DNA of 64,000 nt from a candidate division CSSED10-310 bacterium (GTDB taxonomy: Bacteria; CSSED10-310; JAFGJC01). Shown here piece after piece: positions 8,352-17,305 of the stretch (positions are counted from its first letter, which is position 1; the number at the start of each line of letters is the position of its first letter). The translations under genes were made by a program, and so were the position numbers. Location: positions 62,001 through 126,000 of the forward strand of contig JAFGLW010000031.1 of the NCBI GenBank assembly GCA_016927905.1, read 5' to 3'. Under the pieces are notes generated by a model, which saw only the letters and a program-made list of their open reading frames with translations, ran no database searches and had not been told where the DNA came from.

Positions 8352-9683
8352 ATGGCGAATCGGGACATGCTTACAAAATCCCACGTGTGTATCATCGGTG
8401 CCGGCATATCCGGCCTTTCCGCCGCCTGGGAATTCTCAAACAGCGGTTTCGAAGTGGACGTATTCGAACGCGAAGCCCTGCCCGGAGGACTGGCCGGATG
8501 GTTCGAATCCGCCGGAACCACCCTGGAAAAATTCTATCATCATATATATAACAAGGATCAGGATATCATCCAACTCATCCAGGAACTCGACCAGCGCGAA
8601 AACCTGGTCTTCAAATCCACCATCACCGGCTGTTTTTACGTCAATCGAATCTATCGCCTCAGCTCACCGGCCGATCTGCTCAAATACAAACCCCTGAAAC
8701 TCCTCGATCGGTTTCGGCTGGGACTGCTCGCTCTCCGGGCAAAAGCGGTCAAAGACTGGAAGACCCTGGATACACTGACCGCAAAGGAATGGATTATCCG
8801 TCATGCGGGGGAATCCGTCTATACCATCTTATGGGAACCGCTGTTCCGATCCAAATTCGGCCGGTACGCGCCGGATGTTTCCGCGGCATGGCTATGGAGC
8901 AAGCTGGTCCAGAGAGGTGGATCCCGCGGGAAAACGGGCAGCGAGGAACTGGGATATTTCAAGGGTGGATACGGCCTGCTCTTCAAGGAACTGCAGACCC
9001 GCCTGGGAGCCAGGGGCGTCCGGATTCACCTGAAATCTCCGGTTCAGGAAATCGGAATTGAAGACGGTCGCGCAACGCGATTGAAAGTATCCGGTGAATG
9101 GGTGAAGTGCGATGCCGTTCTGGCCGCCTGCCAGCTGCCTGATTTCCTCGAAGCAGGCAGTACCCTGCCCGAGGAATACCGCAGGGAACTGGGTGAGATC
9201 GGGTTTCTCGGCAATACCTGCCTGGTTTTGAAACTGAATCGGCGTCTGTCTGAAACTTACTGGGTCAATATCACCGATACCGGCTGCCCGTTTGTCGGCG
9301 TGATCGAACAGACCAATCTGCTGGATGAGACGCACTACCAGGGATATCATTTCGCCTACCTGTCACGATACATGGATATCCAGGATCCGTTTTACGGAAT
9401 GGATGCCCGGAACCTGTTTGAAGCCTATCTGCCCTATCTTGAAAAAATATTCCCGAATTTCGAGCCCGACTGGGTGCTTGAAAAATTTCTGTGGCGTGAA
9501 CCGCACGCCCAGGCGGTTGTCTCGGTTGGCTATTCCCGGAAAATTCCGGCCGATCGGACACCCGTTCCGGGACTCTACCTGACCACCATGGCCCAGATAT
9601 TTCCCGAGGACCGGCAGATGTCAAACGGCATCAAACTGGCGCGGCGGACCGCCCGGCTCATTGCGCAGGATCTGAGACGCTGA
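8352..9683 (+). CDS. FAD/NAD(P)-dependent oxidoreductase (protoporphyrinogen-oxidase/amine-oxidase type)
   Basis: A 443-residue flavoprotein. The dinucleotide fold is at the N-terminus (CIIGAGISGLSAAWEFSNSG, then EVDVFEREALPGGLAG), and the C-terminal FAD contact is around PVPGLYLTTMAQIFPEDRQM. Overall it resembles the NAD(P)-binding protoporphyrinogen-oxidase-like or UDP-galactopyranose-mutase-like proteins often found in glycan gene clusters; its substrate is unknown. AAGGAG precedes the ATG by five bases. Its 3' end overlaps the convergent ATP-grasp gene by 26 bases. Confidence 0.8.
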   Translation: MANRDMLTKSHVCIIGAGISGLSAAWEFSNSGFEVDVFEREALPGGLAGWFESAGTTLEKFYHHIYNKDQDIIQLIQELDQRENLVFKSTITGCFYVNRIYRLSSPADLLKYKPLKLLDRFRLGLLALRAKAVKDWKTLDTLTAKEWIIRHAGESVYTILWEPLFRSKFGRYAPDVSAAWLWSKLVQRGGSRGKTGSEELGYFKGGYGLLFKELQTRLGARGVRIHLKSPVQEIGIEDGRATRLKVSGEWVKCDAVLAACQLPDFLEAGSTLPEEYRRELGEIGFLGNTCLVLKLNRRLSETYWVNITDTGCPFVGVIEQTNLLDETHYQGYHFAYLSRYMDIQDPFYGMDARNLFEAYLPYLEKIFPNFEPDWVLEKFLWREPHAQAVVSVGYSRKIPADRTPVPGLYLTTMAQIFPEDRQMSNGIKLARRTARLIAQDLRR

Positions 9684-10587
9684 TGGCAAGCCCGTAGAGA
9701 CCGGGACAGGGCGCGGCAAAAGCCGCGATCCGACCGGCAATGTCACCGGCCACGACATCCGGAACACCGTCGGTCGTCGCGGATTGAAGTCTCAGATCGA
9801 TCTGATCGTTGATATAATCCACGACCACGAACCGGCCGTCCGGAGCCAGGGCGATTTCCGATGAAAACAATCCCAGTTCACAGATGTCGGCCAGGCCGGA
9901 AGCGATATCCCGTAAGGGTTTCAAACCCATCCGGATCTCTTCCTCCGGGCCGACCTCAGCATATATGTGGGTTTGGGGATGCCACCAGCAGGGATAAATC
10001 CTGCCCAGGCACCAGATGACTCGGAACCATGCCGGCCGGTCCGATATGCTCGCCGCATCGATATACTCCTGAAGAAGATACTGGTCGCCAGGATGCTGGG
10101 TCCTGAGAACCGACACTTCCTCCGGAGTGTCCGCACGGGCCACACCCGTTCCGCCGCTGCCGTGAGCCGGTTTGACCACGAACCGCTTTCCCAGGAAAGA
10201 CAGGTCGACCGGCGGCATCCCGGGTGAATCTCCGCATGACGGCAGAATCACGGTATGGGGCGTGTGATACCCGGCCCGGATCAATCTCAGATGCATCTCC
10301 GCCTTGTTCCATGACCGGTACACCCTGTCGGGATCATCCAGAAACAGCACACCTTCCCGCCTGCCCCACTCCAGCAGACAGCCGAACCGGGCGTCGCTTT
10401 CCGATGCACGATCAATCAACATCCGGAACCGGACGTTCCCCTCGGTCAGCTGCATCCGGACCTGATCGATGTTTTCCGGCGTAACCTGCAGCATCCCAAG
10501 ACCTCTGTATCGGCATGCCTGTTCGAGAACCGACATGAAGCCGGCGTCATACTTCCAGTCCCAGGCAGCACATAAATCGTATATCAT
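9658..10587 (-). CDS. ATP-grasp domain protein
   Basis: The C-terminal two thirds form an ATP-grasp fold: GKRFVVKPAHGSGGTGV is the nucleotide-binding strand and loop, YLLQEYIDAAS the hinge, and FSSEIAL...VVVDYINDQIDLR the Mg-binding Asp/Asn region. ATP-grasp enzymes join a carboxylate to an amine or thiol through an acyl phosphate; the partner substrates here are unknown. The start at 10587 (MIYDLCAAWDWKYD) has GGGGA five bases upstream and gives 309 residues; an earlier in-frame start at 10626 looks less likely. It stands alone, convergent with the FAD oxidoreductase. Confidence 0.7.
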   Translation of the reverse strand: MIYDLCAAWDWKYDAGFMSVLEQACRYRGLGMLQVTPENIDQVRMQLTEGNVRFRMLIDRASESDARFGCLLEWGRREGVLFLDDPDRVYRSWNKAEMHLRLIRAGYHTPHTVILPSCGDSPGMPPVDLSFLGKRFVVKPAHGSGGTGVARADTPEEVSVLRTQHPGDQYLLQEYIDAASISDRPAWFRVIWCLGRIYPCWWHPQTHIYAEVGPEEEIRMGLKPLRDIASGLADICELGLFSSEIALAPDGRFVVVDYINDQIDLRLQSATTDGVPDVVAGDIAGRIAAFAAPCPGLYGLAISVSDPAQ

Positions 10588-10779
10588 GATGTCCCCGCAG
10601 GAATTCAAACCGTTTCCGAAAATCACAGCGACAGGTTGTGTTCCCGGTTGTCCGCAATGGCCGGAAGAATCTTAGTGGAATCGACCTCAAAAGGACAGGT
10701 GGAATTCATCCGTATCGGCAACTCAATGATTTCTTGACGTCGTCGCCTTTATTGGTTTCCAGAATTTCTGGCGAACTGA

Positions 10780-11011
10780 ATGAAAATGCAGCATTTTTCG
10801 GTTTTCCGAGTTCATCACTATCAAACTCATCAAATTCCTGTACATTCTGGGCATGATCATTTCGCTGGTGGCGGCGATCGGCATTATCATCGCGGGATTC
10901 GGGAATTCAATGCCGGCGGGAATCGTCTTCCTGATCCTGTCGCCCATCGTATTCGTTATCGCAGAAAACACCGGAATCCGGATTTCATTTTCACGTTCGC
11001 TGAAGTCATGA
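10780..11011 (+). pseudogene. DUF4282-like small membrane protein with an apparent frameshift
   Basis: The frame ending at TGA 11009-11011 encodes EFITIKLIKFLYILGMIISL, then hydrophobic IGIIIAG and GIVFLILSPIVFVIAE. This closely follows the DUF4282 pattern (FITxxLIKxLYxxG plus two membrane helices). The frame is open only from 10784 and has no start codon before the conserved part. An ATG at 10780 would reach it if one T were added to the T5 run at 10794-10798, giving MKMQHFFGFSEF. So the gene is either disrupted by a one-base deletion or the assembly lost a T. This sits in the 483-base gap between the ATP-grasp gene and the DUF1704 gene; 10588-10779 shows nothing else I can support. Confidence 0.45.
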
Positions 11012-11070
11012 TATGATCCTGTAAATGGAATGTCGAATGGTCCGGATACGCCGGGAAGGAAAGGGAACCG

Positions 11071-12222
11071 ATGAAGAAATCGAAACTGAAACGCCTGCAA
11101 CAGCTCGATAAGCGATGGGAGCAGATTGTCGGAGATATCGATCTGGATCTGTACCTGTCTCCGGTCAACCGCGCGCAGGAGGAGAAACGGTTTCTGGAAG
11201 CCTGGCGGACTGGGACCGTTGTCAATCCGGTGTTCCGGTATCTCGAACCGGCCGTTCCGCCCGACAGGGAACCGATCGAGCGGTTCATGCAGTCGGTGAG
11301 GGAAAACGATCCGATGGAGCGGTTTTACCGGGATCTGGCCCAAAAGCGGCTGTATGAAATCGAAATGATATCGGCCGGTTCCGGCGATGTCATTACCAGG
11401 CACATGACTGCTCTGATGGGACAGCCGAATCCGGAATTGATCGCCAAAGCACAGCTCAACCTGGAAACCATACCCCGGGCGCAGGACGAAAGCGGCGGCG
11501 GCGGAGATCTGATGGATGCCGAAGCATGTGCGGCGGTATGCCGGGATGCCATGAAAGCCCTTGGATTCGATTACCGGATTGTAATACTTAAGGATTTCAT
11601 CGCCAAGGCCGGCGTGGATCATCTGGGAAAACAGTTCATCATCCGCGAGGATGTGAAATTTCCCGCTTCCATCATGGATTCAATCGTATACCACGAAATC
11701 GAGACCCACATTCTCCGGTCGGTGAACGGCCGAAGCCAGCCGCTCAAGATATTCGCGCACGGACTGCCCGGTTACATGCTGACCGAGGAAGGTCTCGCGG
11801 AGTATTCCGAACAGGCCAACGGTTGCCTGGACCCCGAAACGGTGCGCCGGATATCCGCCCGGGCCATCGGGGTGTATACGGCGATCCGGGGATCGTTCCA
11901 CGACGTTTTCGCGCGGGTGATTCCCTACGTTTCGGAACCGATGGCTTTCGATATCGCCCAGCGGGCCAAACTGGGCATCCGGGATACGTCGGAACCAGGC
12001 GCTTACACGCGCGATTACACCTACCTGGCCGGATTGGAGGCCGTCAATGCCTTTTTTGATGATGAAACCACAGATAACCGAAAAATACAGGCGATATTCT
12101 GCGGGAAAATCGGGTTGAACGATCTGGATGTGATCGCGCAGATGATCGATGAGGGCGTTTTGAATCCCCCCCGGCATCTGCCCCGTTACATCCGGAGTCT
12201 GCCGGATATCCCGAACGGTTAG
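11071..12222 (+). CDS. DUF1704 / MATCAP-like zinc carboxypeptidase
   Basis: A 383-residue member of the DUF1704 family, whose animal members include the tubulin tyrosine carboxypeptidase MATCAP (KIAA0895-like). The metallopeptidase core is visible: HEIETH at residues 208-213 is the family's HExxxH zinc motif, and TEEGLAEYSE at 238-247 matches the family's QEGLA-type motif with the probable third ligand. Catalytic residues look intact. Bacterial members are often listed as 'flavohemoglobin expression-modulating QEGLA motif' proteins; their substrates are not known. A purine-rich AAGGAAAGGGA precedes the ATG. The MgtC-like gene follows after 26 bases on the same strand. Confidence 0.8.
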   Translation: MKKSKLKRLQQLDKRWEQIVGDIDLDLYLSPVNRAQEEKRFLEAWRTGTVVNPVFRYLEPAVPPDREPIERFMQSVRENDPMERFYRDLAQKRLYEIEMISAGSGDVITRHMTALMGQPNPELIAKAQLNLETIPRAQDESGGGGDLMDAEACAAVCRDAMKALGFDYRIVILKDFIAKAGVDHLGKQFIIREDVKFPASIMDSIVYHEIETHILRSVNGRSQPLKIFAHGLPGYMLTEEGLAEYSEQANGCLDPETVRRISARAIGVYTAIRGSFHDVFARVIPYVSEPMAFDIAQRAKLGIRDTSEPGAYTRDYTYLAGLEAVNAFFDDETTDNRKIQAIFCGKIGLNDLDVIAQMIDEGVLNPPRHLPRYIRSLPDIPNG

Positions 12223-12248
12223 ATTGCCGGGAAAGGAGACCGGTCGGG

Positions 12249-12725
12249 ATGGACATGCTGTCTGCGGAACTCTGGATCGACATCGGAATTGCCGTGTTGT
12301 GCGGCGGGATCATCGGTTTTGAACGTCAGGTCCGGGGAAAACCGGCCGGTATCCGCACCAGCATGCTGATCTGTCTGGGCACGTTTCTGTTTATCCACCT
12401 GGCGGTGGTGCATTCCGGGCCGCAGTCCGATATCACCCGGGTGCTCGGGCAGGTGGTAACCGGGATCGGATTTCTGGGCGCCGGAGTGATCATCGCGCAG
12501 GAGGAACAGGTCCGCGGCATGACCTCCGCCGCCGTCATCTGGATCCTGGCCGGGATCGGAGCCATGATCGGGTTCGGTCATCGCATGGAAGCCGTGGTCA
12601 TTTCACTCTGCACAGTCCTGATCCTTACGGGAATCGGCTGCCTGGAAAGCTGGATCCCCACACTGCGCAAGGGCGGCCACGGCCGGGAAATAACCAGTGA
12701 AATGGAAGATGGCGCTGAATCCTGA
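12249..12725 (+). CDS. MgtC/SapB family membrane protein
   Basis: The 158-residue protein has about four hydrophobic segments and the MgtC signature: GGIIGFERQVRGKPAGIRTSMLI, then GQVVTGIGFLGAGVIIAQ and VRGMTSAAVIWILAGIGAMIG. MgtC proteins act in the inner membrane in growth at low Mg and modulate the F-type ATPase in some pathogens. The C-terminal soluble domain of Salmonella MgtC is absent; here the protein ends soon after the last helix, as in short SapB-type members. AAGGAG lies ten bases upstream. It may be co-transcribed with the DUF1704 gene. Confidence 0.85.
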   Translation: MDMLSAELWIDIGIAVLCGGIIGFERQVRGKPAGIRTSMLICLGTFLFIHLAVVHSGPQSDITRVLGQVVTGIGFLGAGVIIAQEEQVRGMTSAAVIWILAGIGAMIGFGHRMEAVVISLCTVLILTGIGCLESWIPTLRKGGHGREITSEMEDGAES

Positions 12726-12789
12726 CTGCCGAGTCAATGTGCGACATTTCTTGCCGATCCGGGACACCGCCGCATTCCAGGTTAACCGG

Positions 12790-13998
12790 TCATTCAACCG
12801 GACCGGCGGGATCAAAGGATGATTCCGGATATTTAAAAAACGCCGCCAGCCGCCGGATCAGGGACGGTTTTGTTACATCATGCTTGATGTTTTTCCGGGC
12901 ATGGGCATACTGACTGCAGTTCCGGCATTGGGGAGGCATATTCCGGGTATTGATGGTCTGTCGAAGATGCCGATAAGGTTCCCCCTGCCATATCTCCATG
13001 AATGACCGCTCCCCCAGATTGCCCATGGGCTGATCCGAAAGACAGCACGGTTTCACCACACCTTCGATATCGACGAATGTCGTTGTCCAGGGACTGTGAC
13101 AATCCCATGTGTCTCCAAAATAAACACTGGAAATCAGGTTCTGGGCTTTCGGAAGCGGCGATTGAGGATACCGTTCTGCTTCCCCAAGAAGCTCCCGGTA
13201 ATACTGATCTTCTCCTTTAATACTGTAAAAGTTCGGGATTGCCAGAAAGACATTTCGCTTCGACGCCCGGATCCGGGCTTTCAACAGGTAATCGTTCAGT
13301 ACTTTCGGATCCTGATCCGGGACCAGATCCGCCAGCAGAGAACCGCCCGAATCCAGCATGAAAAACCGCACTTCATCCACACCGCAGTCCGCCATCAGAT
13401 CAATGAAATCAGGAATCTCGGCAAAATTGTTCCGCAGCAGAACATAATTGATGCCCAGGTTCATCTCGCTGTTTTTGAGTTTTTTCAGAGTCGAGATCCG
13501 CTTGATCTTCTCGATCAGACCATCGAAATCGGATCCGGGACGGCTGGAAACATGAGTATCGCGGGTAGCGCCGTTCATGGAGATCATCACGTTCACATTA
13601 TATGTAACCGACGTTTCAATGATGTCGTCATCCAGCAGGATCCCGTTGGTGATGAATTCCACCGTGGAGCCTTTCGGGCGGGTGATCCGCAGGAGCAGCT
13701 CCTTGAAATTTTCATGAAGAAGCGTTTCTCCGCCTCCTGCCAGCGCAACGAACTTGGCCGAATTCAATACGGATTCCGGTATCTTACCGATGATTTCCAG
13801 GGGAAGATCCCGGTGGGCACGTTTATCATATTTCCTGAGGCACATTGTGCAGTTCAACTGGCACCGGTTGGTCAATTCGATCCAGATCATCTGAGGTGTG
13901 GATTCGGGTTGAAGCTTCCGGTCGAGTGCTTCCCGGACATTCAATTTCGAGTTTTCCAGAATGATCCCATCATAAAATCGATCGGATGTTTCTGCCAT
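12790..13998 (-). CDS. Radical SAM / SPASM-domain protein
   Basis: The 402-residue protein carries the radical SAM motif CQLNCTMC (CxxxCxxC, residues 46-53). A TIM-barrel core follows with the SAM-binding AGGGETLLHENF (GGE motif). A C-terminal SPASM region holds further iron-sulfur cysteines (DCHSPW, VKPCCLSD, PPQCRNC). SPASM proteins often mature peptides or modify small metabolites; no precursor peptide is evident nearby. GAGGAG precedes the ATG by seven bases. The gene is transcribed away from the sigma-54 promoter that drives the exported protein at 14246. Confidence 0.85.
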   Translation of the reverse strand: MAETSDRFYDGIILENSKLNVREALDRKLQPESTPQMIWIELTNRCQLNCTMCLRKYDKRAHRDLPLEIIGKIPESVLNSAKFVALAGGGETLLHENFKELLLRITRPKGSTVEFITNGILLDDDIIETSVTYNVNVMISMNGATRDTHVSSRPGSDFDGLIEKIKRISTLKKLKNSEMNLGINYVLLRNNFAEIPDFIDLMADCGVDEVRFFMLDSGGSLLADLVPDQDPKVLNDYLLKARIRASKRNVFLAIPNFYSIKGEDQYYRELLGEAERYPQSPLPKAQNLISSVYFGDTWDCHSPWTTTFVDIEGVVKPCCLSDQPMGNLGERSFMEIWQGEPYRHLRQTINTRNMPPQCRNCSQYAHARKNIKHDVTKPSLIRRLAAFFKYPESSFDPAGPVE

Positions 13999-14123
13999 GC
14001 TTTGACTCCTCTGTTTTTCAGAACTCGACCCTAAACTGTATCCGGCGCTGGAGTCCGATCCGAATATACGACCCTGTCAAATTACACCGCTTTCGAAATG
14101 GATACAATGCCGGCGGCCTGAAT

Positions 14124-14140
14124 TTGGCACGAGTCTTGCC
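14124..14140 (+). promoter_or_regulatory. Sigma-54 (RpoN) promoter for the exported protein at 14246
   Basis: TTGGCACG (14124-14131) and TTGCC (14136-14140) match the -24/-12 consensus, with exactly ten bases between the invariant GG (14126-14127) and GC (14138-14139). It lies in the 247-base gap between divergent genes, which leaves a leader of about 95 bases. Sigma-54 promoters need an enhancer-binding activator; no gene for one is in this window. Confidence 0.65.
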
Positions 14141-14245
14141 CATTCAAGGGGCGATGAGGCACTCTGACGTAAAAATGATAGAAAAACTGTAACCGGATTT
14201 CAGTTTGTGTAAATCCGGCGATCCATCTGAAAGAGAGGAAACTCA

Positions 14246-15169
14246 ATGAAAAACATCCGGGCAATCAAATCAACCGGCGCGGTGATATTAATAATTTGCG
14301 CTCTGACCGTTGTTCCGTGCCTGGCGGGAATACCCCTGTCTCCGACCCCGACACCCACCTGTCCGCCTTGCATTCCCATCGTGGTCAGCTATCACTATGC
14401 GGCAGACGACACCGCTGGGAATTGTTATGACGGGGACGGCCGGATGGATGCCGGGGAGGAAATCGACTGGACAGTCGAATTTTTCAACGGATACGAATCA
14501 TCCTGCGAAGCGGAGGATTGCTATAGTGATATCATAGTTGATAATCCCGAGATAAAGATCATTCCCGATCATGTCGAGCTGGGATATATCGCTTTATATC
14601 AATCGAAAATTTTTATATTTCGGGTTTCAGTCGGGGATGTGGAGTGTGCCGAGAAAGTGACCTTCACTTTTCAAAATTCCTCGCTTTACTGCGGAAGCTG
14701 GATGCGTGATACTTCCGAAATTACCTGGGATCTCGAAATCGACGTCTCCGGTTCGGACTGGACCTGCGACGACAAACCCTGCGGATCCCAGCCATCAAGC
14801 GAAGCCGGAATGCAGTTGATCCTGGAAGACACCGGCCTGGTGCCGGGCGACGATTTCCACCTGCACTATTACATCTATAACGCATCGGATCAGCCGTTCT
14901 GCGGTGATATATGGATTCTGCTGGATGTGTACGGCCGATACTGGTTCTACCCGGGATGGGTGAGCAGTTCGGACGGCATCGATTTCCTGCCGGGATTGGA
15001 AATCGGACCGCAGAGCAGTCACCATGAAACCGTCCTGGATTTCATGTGGCCCGTCGTGTCGGGATCGGCAACAGGGTTGTACTTTTACGGAGCTCTCTTC
15101 AAGGCCGGTTCGTTCGATCCGGCCGGTGAAATCAGGTCCATCGAATGGGGTTTCTCGGATCATCCGTAA
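14246..15169 (+). CDS. Exported protein with C-terminal WFxPxW/FxWP domain
   Basis: The 307-residue protein starts with a signal peptide (AVILIICALTVVPCLAG) and a short PTPTPT stretch. A cysteine-rich middle domain (about 40-175) looks like a beta-sandwich. The C-terminal domain (about 190-307) contains LLDVYGRYWFYPGW, FMWPVVSGSATGLYFYGAL and EWGF, and shares these marks with the proteins at 22887 and 24283. I know no named family for that domain. The ribosome site is GAGAGGAAAC before the ATG. A sigma-54-type promoter lies about 100 bases upstream. The role is unknown; surface or adhesion functions would be guesses. Confidence 0.75.
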   Translation: MKNIRAIKSTGAVILIICALTVVPCLAGIPLSPTPTPTCPPCIPIVVSYHYAADDTAGNCYDGDGRMDAGEEIDWTVEFFNGYESSCEAEDCYSDIIVDNPEIKIIPDHVELGYIALYQSKIFIFRVSVGDVECAEKVTFTFQNSSLYCGSWMRDTSEITWDLEIDVSGSDWTCDDKPCGSQPSSEAGMQLILEDTGLVPGDDFHLHYYIYNASDQPFCGDIWILLDVYGRYWFYPGWVSSSDGIDFLPGLEIGPQSSHHETVLDFMWPVVSGSATGLYFYGALFKAGSFDPAGEIRSIEWGFSDHP

Positions 15170-15193
15170 AACTGGGGAAATCCTTTCGGCTCA

Positions 15194-15964
15194 TCAATAC
15201 GGCTGATGATTTTGATAATCGATCCCGGTGACGGACCCCTTGAAATATCCGAACTCGCTGTGTTTCAGATTCCATTTTGCTTCGAATTCCAGCGGGATCA
15301 GAATCCCGTTCAATTCCCGGTATTTGGCGAAAGACATGCTCCAGTTCTCCAGAACCGGCTTCCCTTCCGCCACCCGGTAACTCACACCCGCCACATCGGT
15401 CAGCTCGTTTTCTGGATTGAAATACAGAAACAGCGAACTTTCCATTCCGCCGAATTTGATAATGGCTTTTGCGGACCGGTGGTCGAGGGATTCCCAGCGG
15501 ATATTGTCGGACATGAATGCGCTGGGATACCAGACCATTTCACCCAGGAACCGGGTCAGGCATCTCCGTGAGATATCCGCGCCGGTGGCGTGCGCCTGAG
15601 TGATCATCGGTTGTTTCTTGATGAAAACTTCGCCTTTGCCGCGGATAAAGCGGTCTTTGGCGTATATCGACATGAACCGCCTGGGTTGAATCGAACCGTG
15701 CCAGATGAATCCCGGTGGATTCACGCAGATGTACTGCTCGCTCTTGAACGGTCTCCAGTTGTGTGTTTCCAGAACCCGGAAAAAACCCTCCTGCTGCAGC
15801 CGGACGATCTGAATTTTCCGGATTTCCGGAATCCCGGTCTGTTTCAGATATTCCCCGACCGGATCCGGCAATGAAACGAAATCATCCGGACCGACGGTGG
15901 ACGCCCCCGCGGGTTTTCGAGACAGTTTGAACAATTCGGCAACTTCTCCCCGTATGTTCGCCAT
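15194..15964 (-). CDS. DUF6544/DUF6920-like protein
   Basis: Opening with SLPDPVGEYLKQTGIPEIRKIQIVRLQQEGFFR and continuing with PPGFIWHGSI and a conserved block CLTRFLGEMVWYPSAFMSDNIRWESLDHRSAKA, the protein matches the DUF6544 (formerly DUF6920) pattern. That family is of unknown function and commonly 250-300 residues long. I take the ATG at 15964 (MANIRGEV), preceded by AGGAGGT ten bases upstream. The longer frame begins with TTG at 15988, which overlaps that ribosome site. No signal peptide. Convergent with the exported protein at 14246. Confidence 0.65.
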   Translation of the reverse strand: MANIRGEVAELFKLSRKPAGASTVGPDDFVSLPDPVGEYLKQTGIPEIRKIQIVRLQQEGFFRVLETHNWRPFKSEQYICVNPPGFIWHGSIQPRRFMSIYAKDRFIRGKGEVFIKKQPMITQAHATGADISRRCLTRFLGEMVWYPSAFMSDNIRWESLDHRSAKAIIKFGGMESSLFLYFNPENELTDVAGVSYRVAEGKPVLENWSMSFAKYRELNGILIPLEFEAKWNLKHSEFGYFKGSVTGIDYQNHQPY

Positions 15965-16028
15965 GATCGGAATTACCTCCTCTTTCAATTCGGGATCATG
16001 TTTGAATCGTTCAATATTGTACCCTGTC

Positions 16029-17090
16029 TCAATGCTTGATTACAAGCAATCGGTTTCCCCGCCACTTCAGATTGCGGGACAACACATCTGCGAACAGGCG
16101 GTGCGTCGCGGGATCGGGATGAGAATCGCAGGGATGCACATGATAATCGGTGATCGAATCGAAATCGATCAGTGGAAGGATGTCGATAACCGGGATGTCA
16201 TGCAGCCGGCATTGATGCAGGAAATATTCCCGGATATCGGTCTGGGTCAATGCATTTTTCTGCAGAATGGGCATGATCAGGGCGAGAATCTGAATACCCG
16301 CCCCGCGTGCGGTTTGAACCAGTTTGTTCACGTAGGGTGTCAACGCTTCAAAATCATACTGTTTCATCGGCGGGGCCAGCAGATAGTTTGTTTTTCGCTT
16401 GAACACGAACCGGGCCAGGTGGCTGTGCCGGAGTATTATATCCTGGAGATTCCGGGAACCGGCCGGTTTCATCAGAACCAGCGGATTCGTACCGGTGGCG
16501 TCGGCCGAAGTAAGCATTCCCTGCAAATTGACCTCGAATGTCATCCGGATCAGCGCATCATTGATATTGATTCCCCAGATGAGAATGTCCGGATTCAGGG
16601 CAACACCGCGGTGTTGAAACCAGCTGATTTCCTGGACCATGTTGTACCCCGGTACGCCCGCGTTAATCGTTTCGACATTTGTTCCGGCGGGAGCAGTCCT
16701 GCGGAGATCCCGGCCCAGGGCTTCGATATAGGTATCCTCCTCTCTCACCCCGATCCCCATCGTGTAAGAATCTCCGATGGCAACGATCCGCACGGTATCC
16801 ACCCGTTTTTCCACCGTGATCTCCGCACCTCTCAACCCGTAACCGTTGATCCGCACCGGCACAACCAGGGGCGGACGGAAGGGCCCGGGCGGGCCGTACC
16901 GGTACTCGCAGGAGCTTTGGGGAACAAACTCATATACCACATCCGGAACGGACGACGACCGGAACATGAACGGAATTCCCTCGAGCCCCAGAGGCTGGAA
17001 GAAAAACAGCCGGGTGCCCAGTTCCAGAACAACCAGCACAACGGCCATGCTCAATATTGAAATAGCCGGACGGGCGATAATTTGCTTCAA
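16029..17090 (-). CDS. Membrane-anchored SGNH/GDSL hydrolase-like protein
   Basis: A 353-residue protein with one N-terminal membrane helix (about 8-30). An SGNH fold follows: block I IVAIGDSYTMG with the catalytic Ser, a glycine block INAGVPGYN, an Asn block around WGININD and block V CDSHPDPATHRLF with Asp and His. Such enzymes hydrolyse or transfer acyl groups, often on cell-wall polymers or exopolysaccharides, on the outer side of the membrane. The start is TTG at 17090 with GAGGTG eight bases upstream. It stands alone between oppositely directed neighbours. Confidence 0.75.
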   Translation of the reverse strand: MKQIIARPAISILSMAVVLVVLELGTRLFFFQPLGLEGIPFMFRSSSVPDVVYEFVPQSSCEYRYGPPGPFRPPLVVPVRINGYGLRGAEITVEKRVDTVRIVAIGDSYTMGIGVREEDTYIEALGRDLRRTAPAGTNVETINAGVPGYNMVQEISWFQHRGVALNPDILIWGININDALIRMTFEVNLQGMLTSADATGTNPLVLMKPAGSRNLQDIILRHSHLARFVFKRKTNYLLAPPMKQYDFEALTPYVNKLVQTARGAGIQILALIMPILQKNALTQTDIREYFLHQCRLHDIPVIDILPLIDFDSITDYHVHPCDSHPDPATHRLFADVLSRNLKWRGNRLLVIKH

Positions 17091-17305
17091 TGCGGAGGCA
17101 CCTCGACGGGGGAAAAACGTGTGACTCCGCCCATATTAAACACCCCACCCGAATCAAGTCAATTCAGGCATGCGGATTCGGGAACCGGTTCCGTCACGCT
17201 GCTCTTCAGAAATGTCGCACCGGTGCACAACTCTTGCACTGCGACACGCACCGTTGTATGTTTTGACCGAATCCGGGTACGGGTTGGCTGCCGAGGAGAA
17301 CCTGC

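Noticed and set aside
8500..8520. GGTTCGAATCC-like stretch as a tRNA T-arm
   Set aside because: No cloverleaf can be drawn around it and it lies inside the FAD oxidoreductase.
10723..11622. 299-codon minus-strand frame
   Set aside because: Covers the start of the DUF1704 gene and the DUF4282-like region antisense; no protein features.
15897..17060. 387-codon plus-strand frame
   Set aside because: Lies opposite the SGNH gene, whose catalytic blocks are intact on the minus strand.
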